Origin: Magnaporthiopsis rhizophila
Taxonomy: Eukaryota; Ascomycota; Sordariomycetes; Magnaporthales; Magnaporthaceae
Length of the DNA stretch: 64,000 nt
Assembly: GCA_003049465.1 (NCBI GenBank)
Contig: PYSS01000023.1
Coordinates: 1-64,000, forward strand
Direction: 5' to 3'
Positions 53,782 through 62,921 of this stretch are shown here, piece by piece (the stretch's first letter is position 1; every line of letters begins with the position of its first letter). The notes beneath the pieces were generated by a model that had not been told where the DNA came from, did no database searches, and was given only the letters and a program-made list of their open reading frames with translations. The position numbers and the translations under genes are program-made.

Positions 53782-56390
53782 CTACATTGAGGCCTTCGAG
53801 GTGCCCTTGAGGACCTCGAGCGCCTCCTTGAAGTTCTGGATGTCGCGAGCAAGCTTCTCCCGCTGGACCCTGACGGCGTGATCCTCGCCCGCGTACTGGT
53901 CCAGCTGGTCGTCGTCGAGACTGTGGATGAGCTCGTGGTTGAGGATGTGCAAGGGGCTGTCCTTGGAGTAGAGCAGGTGGTGGTGGACGGCCTGAAGGCA
54001 CACGTTGTCGGCGTAGCGCTTCATGGCGATCCCGTAGTAGCTCGCGAGCACGTCGTGGGTGTACTCGTGCATCTTCCCCACGGTGGCATGGTGGTTGTGG
54101 CCTGCGATCTCGTCGATCTGGTCCGTGGTCAGCTCGTACATCGGATCCAAGCCGTGCGTGTCCAGGCTGCTTTCCTCCGCGCCGACTTTGCAGATGGCTG
54201 CGGCTACGCGTTCACCCCGGAGATGGCACAGGCTCGAATTGAACTGTTGATTCGGCGTGAAGGAAGGGTTCTTCCTCTCAATGACCAGCAGCATTTCGAC
54301 TTGATGTCGCGCCCGGTCGAAGCACTGTTCCAGCCGGTCTTGCACGAGATTGTCGAAGAGCTCTTCTGCAACGCGTGGGTCACCGCAGGTGGAAACCGCC
54401 CTTCGGATGAACGATGCGATAAGGCCTATAGCAAGATTGATGTAGGCTTCGGTGATCGGCTCCCAGTTCATGGTCTGCTCCTGGAAGGCGGCAGCGAGAA
54501 TCGTGGCGTTGAACTGGAAGAAAGGCAGGTTAGATATGAGAAAGTTCCCGGCGGATAGAGCCTTGCGGAAAGGAGGGGAAGTCCGGCATGAAAATATAAG
54601 AGAAAGAGTGTTGCTCGTGGGTGGGATATAAAAACACGATGGGGAGCGAATATCGCGAGTGTCATCAAAACAAGGATGATGCGGGTATATTTTGCAGGAA
54701 AATGTGTAAGGGAAATTTGCTCACCGTCCCTAGGTCGGCGCCGCGGCTGTTGTCATGTAAAAACTTGATGTGGTCCATGATGCTGTCGGCGTCATCCACA
54801 TTTATCTCCTCGAGCACGCTTTGAGCGATTGATATAGCTTTGGGGCACGACAATTTCATCTTGGAGATTATGGGGAATATCTTCGCGGCTGACTTAGTTG
54901 CCTTCCGAGTTCGGAGATGGGCAATACGTGATCATCCGACTGCACAAAGACACGTGTGTGTCCATACTCGCGGATTGCGGCCGAGAACTGTTCGTCCAGC
55001 TGAACAATGCGGGTGATGAGTCTATTGTTCGCCACAGAGAAGAAGTCAGGATGCTTGGTGTAGTTGGCGGCGAGTGCGCCCCCAATGATGGACTGGATCC
55101 GGTCGCACACTGCGAGGAGGTACGCCCGCTGGGCGTGCACGTCGGAGCGGCGCTGTCCCAGCGTGAGCTCCTCGGCACGAAGCCCGGCAAACCGGGTGGC
55201 GACCTCGGTCCGCAGCTGCCTCAATTCATCCTTGACGAGGTCGGTTAACAGCCCGCGAACCTTGATCTGCAATGCCCTGGTTCCGACTCTGCCGGTGCCC
55301 CGTATCACAGACCAAGGCTCCTTGGCGAAGAAGGCTGCCTCAGCATCCCGACCCTCCTCAAGCGTCAGGTTTGTGCTGTCGGGGCCGCGGCTTTTGACAA
55401 CGTAATAGCCCAGCGTCAGGTCGCCCCGCTTGCCAGTGACATGGTTGATAGCGATCTGCTGCGTCGCCCTCTCAATGGCAAGATCTGGCTTTGTCAGGAC
55501 ACCCATGGTTCGCTTCATTTCAGGGTCGACCTCCTTGGCCAGTTTGAGGATCTCTTGGGTGGCGGGATCAACGTTGGCGGGAACAATGGCGAGAATAATG
55601 GTCCTCGGGTCTCGCATGTACTTCATCATCATGTTCTTGACGAGAAGGATGTCGGCCTCGGTGGTAACGCCTTGTTTCGGGGGTTTAATAATTAGTAAAC
55701 AAACTTGTCTTCCGGATGAACGGTAGGGAAGAGAAAAGAGCTGGAGCCTACCCTGGGTCTCTTTGCGGAAGATGCCGGGAACGTCGATGACGGTGAAGTG
55801 TTTTTGCTGTTTTGCGTCATCAGTATTATTTCAGAGAGGAGGTTTAAGGAGTGGCGAGGAGTATAAGAGAGAAGGGTATAGAAAAAAAAAGAGAGAGAGA
55901 GAAAACGAACCTGAAGGCCGCAAATCTCAATCTTGAGCAGATGCTCACTAAAGGCATTGCCAGCCTCGGTCTTGACATCGCCAGAGCCGGAGCCGGAGCT
56001 GACTCCAAGCTCCTTGTTGGCATCCTTAAAGATCGCGCCCAGCATCTCGTTGTTCATCTGCGTGGCCTCGGGCAGGGTCCGCGAGAAGCTCTTGAGCTTG
56101 GCGGCGACGTCCGGGTCCGCATCCTCGTTGGGGGTGATGGTGATGGTGACGGACTCGTAGTCCTCGCGGCGGCAGGTTATCTGGGTCGCGTAGCGCGTGC
56201 AGAGCTCGGCGTCCCGCGGGAAGGCGAAGCCGGTGATGCCCTCGAGCACCGAGCTCTTGCCCGAGCTCTGGTCGCCGACCACGACGAGCTGGGGCAGCGA
56301 GATCTTGTTGCCGATCAGCTCGCGCAGCCGGTCGACCTTGATCAGGGTGGCCGAGTTGCCTCGGTCACCGTCTGCGAGCGTGCCGGCCAT
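53782..56390 (-). CDS. Dynamin-superfamily (Mx-like) GTPase, left copy
   Basis: Five exons on the minus strand: 55911-56390, 55752-55806, 54928-55670, 54725-54859 and 53782-54513 (2,145 nt, 714 aa). The GTPase domain shows G1 GDQSSGKS (39-46), the switch Thr in LCTRYATQI (T65), G3 DVPG (168-171) and G4 TKPD (238-241). A stalk follows (WSVIRGTGRVGTRALQIKVR; IMDHIKFLHDNSRGADLGT; FNATILAAAFQEQTMNWEPI) and a C-terminal GED (MHEYTHDVLASYYGIAMKRY; REKLARDIQNFKEAL). No PH or Pro-rich domain is present, so it is of the Mx/Vps1-like soluble type. The 68-nt intron at 54860-54927 (GTATTG donor, AAG acceptor) is inferred only because it restores the frame; a real frameshift there cannot be excluded. The 211-nt last intron is long. 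Membrane remodelling is the family activity; the specific role is unknown. Confidence 0.88.
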
Positions 56391-56822
56391 GGTTGCGTTG
56401 CCGCTCAGGTGTTGTGGTCCTGACGAGTTTGCGGATGGCGGGTGTTGGGTTGGGTGTCAGGTTGGGTGTCGGGTTGGGTGTCGGGTTGGGAAGTAGGTTG
56501 GGAAGTAGGTTCGAAAGTGGGCAGTAGAAATAAGCAGTGGGCAGGGTTGGGGAGACAACTGAGAGATAGCTTAAACGTTCTGAGTCGAAAGTGATGGCGG
56601 AGTGATAGGCTTGGCCTCCCTTGTGGCTTCTGGGTTGCGGAGCCATTAAGACGCCTCTTCACGCCAGATTACGATACAATCGGACTCTCTTGCATATGGC
56701 AATTCCCGGCACGTTTTGCTAACAAGGGAAATTTCTTTTTAACTCGAGATATCACTTTTCAGGTTCACAGACTGGCAGAAAAGTACGTTACATATAAGTC
56801 ACATTCCCAATCCGCCCAGATC
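56391..56822. other. Promoter region of the left dynamin gene
   Basis: The 432 bp between the dynamin ATG and the stop codon of the dioxygenase gene upstream of it (both minus strand). It carries a 12-bp tandem repeat (separate entry). Confidence 0.5.
56449..56508 (+). repeat. 12-bp minisatellite, five units, in the dynamin leader or promoter
   Basis: Five tandem 12-mers: GTTGGGTGTCAG, GTTGGGTGTCGG twice, then GTTGGGAAGTAG twice, with degenerate units on each side. The array ends 58 bp before the dynamin ATG, so it is in the leader or core promoter. On the coding strand the first-strand units read as C-rich repeats. Confidence 0.95.
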
Positions 56823-58035
56823 CTACGTCAAGAAAGTCGGCGGCACGTCCGGGCCCCAGACGTACAGCGTGTCGGGACCGGCGCGCCCACGGTGCGTCGG
56901 CTCCGACATGTCCAGCAGGTCGCCGTCGACGTAGTGCTCCATGATGAACTTGGCCGGGTCGAACCTGTGCGCGGCACTTCTTGTCAGCGCTCACGCCAAC
57001 CTACCTTAGACCACAAAGGCACAAAAGGAAAGAGTCTGCTCACCAGTAGTCAAAGATCTGGCTCCCCATGATGTGGCGGCCGACGCCCCAGCAGTTCTCG
57101 TAGCCCTTCTCGCGCAGCCAGTCGTGACCGAGGACCTGGGTGTCAAAGTCGTGCGTCTCAAAGGACGAGTGGTGGACGTGCATCTTGGGCCCCTCGAAGA
57201 AGAAGAAGCAGTGGTGGTCGACCTTTTCCATGCCCCTGTCCAGCCTGAAGAAGACGGAGATGTCTTCCTCTTTGTCGTTGTAGGAGAGCTGTTGTGTGGG
57301 GAGTTTGTAAGTACATATTCACCAACATCCATCTATGGGCAGCCAGTCTTTTTGGTATAAAACCTACCTCGCTGGCAAAAAAGTTGAAGCGGGTCGAGTA
57401 GAATTCGTAGCACTTGGCAAAGTTGGTCACGCACATGCCAAAGTGGCCCAGCTTGTGCACCGGTGCTGGCCGCTTCTTGAAGCGCTGGAAGGTGTTGACG
57501 TCTCTTGTCTTCTCGAGAGGCTGAGAGGAAGGAGGTCAGATGGAGGGAAATGTGACGTCAAAAACGGCACCACGCAGCAACGCAAACATACAAAGTTGAT
57601 CTTCAGGTCGGGAAAGTTGGGGTCCATGATCGGGACCTTTTCCTGGCCGTGCACCAGGTGGAAGGGGAAGCCATCGACGGGGTCGTAGAAGGTGACGCAC
57701 TTGCCGCCGCCGGGGGCGTCGGTCAGATCGTAGACCTTGGTGGCCCTGCACTCGGCGGGCAGGGACACGGAGGCGTGGACCAGGTCCTCCTCGGACTCGA
57801 CGGCGAAGGCGGCGCCGCCAAACTCGTCCTTGTCGGCAAGCTCGGCGCAGATGACAAAGGGCTCGGCGCCGTAGCCCCTGTAGTAGGTCTTTTCGCCCAC
57901 GCGCTTGGTCTCGTAGAAGCCAAAGTCTTCGTAGAATTTCCTGATGGGGGCCACGTCCTTGAACTTGTAGTAGACGTGGGCCAGGTGGGTGAGCTTGATC
58001 TTTTTGAGATCGTTGTGCACCGAGGCGGCAGCCAT
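56823..58035 (-). CDS. Extradiol ring-cleavage dioxygenase (vicinal oxygen chelate family)
   Basis: Four exons on the minus strand: 57592-58035, 57368-57520, 57044-57288 and 56823-56964 (984 nt, 327 aa). The two-domain VOC layout is visible. The N-terminal domain begins KIKLTHLAHVYYKFKDVAPI; the catalytic C-terminal domain contains HKLGHFGMCVTNFAKCYEFY. Predicted iron ligands are H174 in LGHFG, H239 in VHHSSFE and E290 in IMEHYVDGD, the 2-His-1-Glu triad of type I extradiol dioxygenases. Such enzymes open catechol rings next to the hydroxyls; fungal relatives are often labelled trihydroxytoluene oxygenase or metapyrocatechase, but the substrate is not predictable. Splice junctions are GT-AG and restore FDYW|FDPAKF. 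It is transcribed in the same direction as the dynamin gene downstream; no other aromatic catabolic gene is nearby. Confidence 0.88.
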
Positions 58036-58735
58036 GTTTACTGTCGTCGAGTCCACGCAGTAGTGTAATGACGTTGGTGGGTCTGGGTCTAAGGGGCGTT
58101 GAAGTCTACGCAAATCCGTGGGGAGGGGACCTCTTCTTGTCGACCAAGTCCCGTCCGGGGATGCCAAGGTATATCTATCTGCAGAGGCAATGTTCCACAC
58201 CTTTTACCAAGCTCGGCTCCAGCTTCCCAAGCGGCGAATGTCAGGCCTTATAAAGCAACACGAGAAGGCATCGGAGCGAAGGTAGCGGGTTCCCGCACGG
58301 CGGAGCAAGCGGGGGAAGTCCATTGGAGGTGGGGGATTCCCACCTCCAGCCATGCCGGGCGGGTGGTTCGATTGACGGCAGTTGTCGAGCCGCTGTGATC
58401 CTCGTGCATGGCTCTGGGAAAAAGAAAACGCGACACATCCATGGATGGCCTGCCTCGCCCGCCGTCGCCAAACGACCCACGAATCTAGCCTGAATGGGAT
58501 TGATGGAGGGGCATTTTGGATTTGACGTCCAACTTTCTCTCTCGAACCGAAGTCTCTCACGGTCGGGCTGATGCGGGGCATGTTGGGGCTCCGAAATTGG
58601 GGCACGGTGATACGTCACCGCGTGTAACCCCCCTCAGCCTTCTGTCACACCTTTTGGCGTGCGGCTGCGCAGTAAATCAACAACCCGCGTCGCGACCCCT
58701 CACCGGACCCTGATTCGCCCATCCCGTCGGTCGCC
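58036..58735. other. Divergent promoter region, dioxygenase gene and MDP-1 gene
   Basis: 700 bp between divergent start codons. Short open frames only; no clear TATA box or known operator was recognised. Confidence 0.5.
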
Positions 58736-59503
58736 ATGGCAAAAAAGCTATCCAAGGCGCACGCCCACGCCAGTGTCAGCACCACGGCCACCTCGAACCC
58801 GGCCTCGTCGCAGTCCTCCCTTGTAAACCCATCGCTCGTCTCGCTGCCAAACTCTGTCCGGGCAACAGGCGCCGCCACCACTACCACCGCCAACACCGGC
58901 ATAGCCCGCTGCCTGACCGACGAAGAGCCCCTCCCGCGCCTCGTAGTCTTCGACCTCGACTACACCCTGTGGCCCTTCTGGGTCGACACGCACCCGGTCC
59001 CGCCGCTCAAGTCGGCGGGCGGGTCCGCGCGGGACGCCGCGACCGACAAGGTGGGCGACAGCTTCGCCTTCTACGCCGACGTGCCGCGCATGCTCTATAC
59101 CCTGGCCGCCATCGGCGGCGTGCGCCTAGGCGTGGCCTCACGCACGCACGCGCCTGACCTGGCGCGCGACATGCTCAAGCTGCTGCACATCCCGCCCGGC
59201 GGCGGTGCCGAGCCGCTCGCTAGCGAAAAGGGGGGCCGCGAGAAGAGCAGACGCGCGCTCGACTTCTTCGACGCGGGGGTGGAGGCGTACCCGGCCAGCA
59301 AGACGAGGCACTTTGAGGCTATACAGCGGCGCACGGGGCTGCCGTACAGCGAGATGCTGTTCTTTGACGACGAAGCCAGAAATCGGGACGTTGAGCAGGC
59401 GCTGGGCGTGCTATTCTGTCACGTTCGCGACGGCATGACGTGGGACGAGCTGGATAAGGGCGTACGCAGGTGGCGTGCCCGGAGGCTGGCCGGGGCAACG
59501 TGA
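58736..59503 (+). CDS. MDP1: Magnesium-dependent phosphatase-1-like HAD enzyme
   Basis: A single exon of 255 aa, with ATG in a strong context (GCCATGGC). Residues 1-65 are Ser/Thr/Ala-rich and probably disordered. HAD motif I is VFDLDYTLWPFWVDTH with D73 and D75 (nucleophile and acid). Motif II is GVASRTH (S135), the conserved Lys is in ASKTRHF (K189), and motif III is LFFDDEARN (D211, D212). DLDYTLWPFW is diagnostic of the MDP-1 family, soluble magnesium-dependent phosphatases active on small phosphate esters, phosphotyrosine and glycated-protein adducts. The N-terminal extension is longer than in mammalian MDP-1. There is a Gly-rich insert, PPGGGAEPLASEKGGREK, between motif II and the Lys. 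The gene converges with the Sec14-like gene. Confidence 0.93.
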   Translation: MAKKLSKAHAHASVSTTATSNPASSQSSLVNPSLVSLPNSVRATGAATTTTANTGIARCLTDEEPLPRLVVFDLDYTLWPFWVDTHPVPPLKSAGGSARDAATDKVGDSFAFYADVPRMLYTLAAIGGVRLGVASRTHAPDLARDMLKLLHIPPGGGAEPLASEKGGREKSRRALDFFDAGVEAYPASKTRHFEAIQRRTGLPYSEMLFFDDEARNRDVEQALGVLFCHVRDGMTWDELDKGVRRWRARRLAGAT

Positions 59504-59951
59504 AGTTGGATGGGTGCACCCACCCAGCCGTGGCATAGATTTTAGAGATACGCAGACATGAGTGAATGTCGAGACTTTTTCGCCTATACCCAGACAGGTG
59601 TGCAAATATGCGCATAATCTTGGCTGTTCTGAATACGTTCTAAAGATACTATTCCAAGGCGAGGACGAGGAATCCCGGAAAACCATGCGCCAAAAGCCCC
59701 GAGCAGGATATTGTTTGCTATGCCGCAGTAAAGAGAAGAATGACATCGACGAGACTGATTCCATCATGTATCCCAGAGAGGCTACCTCCCATCTTATCCG
59801 ATGACGCCAAACCGAAAAAACACACGGCCATCCCTGAGCCGCCGCTGTTGCGACCCCGCGAACTCTAAATGCCGTGTTGCACAAAATCCAAATCCCTGTG
59901 CCGCAAACTCTACTGCACGTCGCACCTGTGCCCCGGACGCCCGCGTTTCCA
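59504..59951. other. Convergent intergenic region, MDP-1 and Sec14-like genes
   Basis: 448 bp between two stop codons, holding both 3' untranslated regions. No gene is seen. Confidence 0.55.
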
Positions 59952-61602
59952 CTAGGCGGCGAGCGTGGGGGCGGACCCGCTGGTCTCGTTGACCTCGGGC
60001 TTCTTCTCGGCGTCCACCTGCGGGACCACCGCCGTTGGCCCGTCGACCCGGGTCTCGGTGATGGCGAGACTCTGCACGGCGGCCTCGAGGTCGACGGGCC
60101 GCGAGTTCTGCACCACGGGGTTCGCCGTCACCATCGCCGTCAGGATCGGGCCGTCCTTCTCCTCGCCGGGCGGCACGGGCTGGACGCCGACCACGGGGTT
60201 CACGGGGCCCACAGGCGTTGGCGGTCCGTCGTGAGGGGCGTGGCCGCCGTGGAAGGGAGCGTTTGTGGAGTTAGCGCCCTTGAAGGACCTCGGGAAGGTG
60301 CAGACGCGGACCCTGCGCTGCTGCTGCTTCACGGACCCCACGGCGATGCACTCGAGCCGCTCGTCGTCCAGGGCCCTCCAGTAGACGGGGCCGTTGGGGA
60401 AGTTGTCGTGACCTGTCTCCCAGGACGCCGTGGCCTTGATGGCCGGGTCCAGGTTCGGCGGGTCGCTCCAGCCGAACTGGAGCTCACCGCCGTACTGCTT
60501 GGGTATGTCCTTCTTGTCGATGAAGGTGCTGAGGACGGGCAGGACATCGGCGGGGCTCAGGATGAAGATCTTGGCCACCGTGTTGGGGTCGAACCAGCGC
60601 TTGACCCAGCCCCACACGGTCGGGAAGAAGAAGGGTGCGCCGATGACGAAGATGCGGTCCAGAGTCTCGGGATAGTGGGCCGTGGCCAGGGTGCTGGCGG
60701 CCTGCATGTGGGCCTTGAGGTTCCAAAACTGGCGCAGGCTGACGCCCGAGACGTCGACGATGTTTGTGCTCAGCGTGATCGGGGTCGCGGGTGCGTACGG
60801 GCGGTCGGGCATCTCAGTGCAGAGCGGCTGCACGAACCGCGTGAGGTTCTCGTACAGGGCAAACAGCCGCAGCAGCTTGGGCGGCGTCTGGCCGTCGGCG
60901 TGGGCCTTGCTGTACGTGTCATCGGCCGTCTTTTCGTAGTGCGCGATCGTCTTGCTGTCCAGGTGCCTGATCTCAAAGAGGTAGAGAGGGATGCCTCTGC
61001 GTTGCCCGTCAGCGCCTTCTGCTTTATCCGCGGTTTGCGATAGGGCGGATGGAGGGCACGGGTACAAACCTCTTGTCTCTCCGTCCTGTCCATTGCGGAT
61101 ACTGTCATTCCTCTCCATAGTCAGCAGCCGCAGTTGCACAGGGAAAGAAGCGCAGAGATGGCGCAACGCACCAAGATCCTGCTCTGCTCGTATGCGTCGA
61201 GATCGATGGTGTCATAGAGGACGTCTAACCGCGTCGCCGCCCGCCAGTCTTCTGTTTCCTTGAACTGCTTGAAGGCATCCTGGGGCACCCAGCGACGGGC
61301 GCGGAGGAATCTCCTGTAGCGAGGGTGGAAAATGGTCCAAGAGTTAGCTTCCGCGGCTCCCGGCATCTCCGGCAGTGCACAACAGGGCAAGGGCGCACAA
61401 ACAGCAGCGTCTGGTCGTCGTGTGAGGGCGGTGGACCCGGTGAATATTCGCCCCTTTCTGTGATCAGGGCCTTGAAGTCTTCAAGCGCCTTGGCCTCGCG
61501 CTCGTTGAGGTGTCCGAGGTGGCCGTTCGGGTAGCCGACCTCAGGGCCCGTCGCCTGGGCGGCACCGGTTGTGGAGCCTTCATGGGGGGCCGCCGCCGCC
61601 AT
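59952..61602 (-). CDS. Sec14-like CRAL-TRIO lipid-transfer protein
   Basis: Four exons on the minus strand: 61403-61602, 61172-61313, 61070-61101 and 59952-60996 (1,419 nt, 472 aa). The third exon is only 32 nt and encodes YPQWTGRRDK plus part of Arg; without it the conserved YPQWTGRRDKRGIPLYLFEI would be lost. The CRAL-TRIO N-lobe is seen as DDQTLLRFLRARRWVPQDAF, the lipid-binding domain as RPYAPATPITLSTNIVDVSG, AHYPETLDRIFVIGAPFFFP and WGWVKRWFDPNTVAKIFILS, followed by IDKKDIPKQYGGELQFGW. A Pro/Val-rich tail of about 110 residues follows and is probably disordered. Members of this family exchange phosphatidylinositol and other lipids and couple to phosphoinositide signalling. The start is the ATG at 61602; an in-frame ATG three codons upstream is possible. 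Confidence 0.92.
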
Positions 61603-62921
61603 GGCAAGCAAGGTTTGGGCTGGGATGACGATGGGATGAAGACGGCGGGCGAGACTTTGGGCTTGGGGGAAATAAGCTCAGGTTGTCTACAGGGGGACTC
61701 TAGCGACGACGTAATGGAGGGCTTAAATATCTACCTATTTTAACAAAGAGGAAAAGAAGAAGGAAAAACTGTATATCGGAAGCCCGAAAGGCCGCCGTCT
61801 CCATCGTCATGGAATGTGAATGGATGCCCGGGGAGGGTCAGCGGGGTCCCGCATCCTACCCAAGCTAAAAGGGCTCCGGTGCTTACAGAGCATTTCGTCA
61901 CTGCCCGTCGCGGTGGGACAAGCCACAGACGCTAATTGGCCGTCTGCGTCGTCGCTGCTGGGCTGGCCCTTGTGACCAATGTCCATCCCCTGCAGCCTCC
62001 GTAGCTTTCCGCTAGCCTCTTTCGCTCTACCTCGATCCTCGCGAGCCATTTTCCCTTGTGATCTGGGGCAGGCACGTGGCAGGGTACGATACGAATTGCG
62101 ACGGCGGGTGCATCCGACAGGTGGAAGCAACACCAACCACGCCAGCGTATGTACAAGGCCATGCCTTTTTTAGCCCGGGCCATCACAGCGTGCAAACGGT
62201 CAGCTCGAAACCCCGCATCTGAGATCCAGGCCAAGATGAGGCTTCCCCCCGGCCTTGGAGGCAGAGGCCACGAAAAAGGGCCAACAGAATGTTGAAAGTG
62301 CCTCGGCTCCTAATGGCGTCCGCTTTGGTCCCTCATCTCCGTGATATTGAGTTTCATCTCATGCCAACAGACCTCCCAGAGATACCCACCCGTGCCGCCG
62401 CCCGGCTTGCGAGGCTGGTCATCCCCGCCACCCCTGCCAAGCAAACAAGTATGCAGTAAGCTCATTGGCTGCCGTGCCTTTTGTGCCTGCTGCTAGGCGT
62501 TTTCATGTTTGGCTGGAGGGCCTCCGGCATCCGCAACGGGAGTAAGCCTTGCTCGTTCTTCCAGTGGAATCTGGCATTCGCTGTTTGTCCGTCGGCAGCC
62601 AGCAGTTTCTCAATTTGCAGCCGGTGGGCTCGTATGTGTCCAGACATGGAATGTCGCAGGTCCAGGGGCGCCTTCCTGGCGCCCAATCTGCGACCGTTTG
62701 CTCGGCCAGAGATGTAACAGCATCCTGAGGCCAGATGTTGCTGGGGAGGGAAATATGGATAGGGGACTGGCATAAATACAGGTCCAGACCTCCATGTCAT
62801 AACCAAAGGAATGTTCGATCCAAGGCAACTCTTCTCCGATCCAAGAGAATCGTCTATTTTCTCCAAGATATTCCGCACTTTCAAGACACCACCATCCAGG
62901 CCAAAGGCGCATCATTCCAAC
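61603..62921. other. Divergent promoter region, Sec14-like and right dynamin genes
   Basis: 1.3 kb with no supportable gene. A CATAAATAC element at about 62771 is the best TATA candidate for the plus-strand dynamin gene. An in-frame ATG at 62811 could extend that protein by 37 residues. Confidence 0.5.

Noticed and set aside
59874..61043. 389-codon open frame antisense to the Sec14-like gene
   Set aside because: Shadow of a GC3-rich coding exon; no domain or plausible composition.
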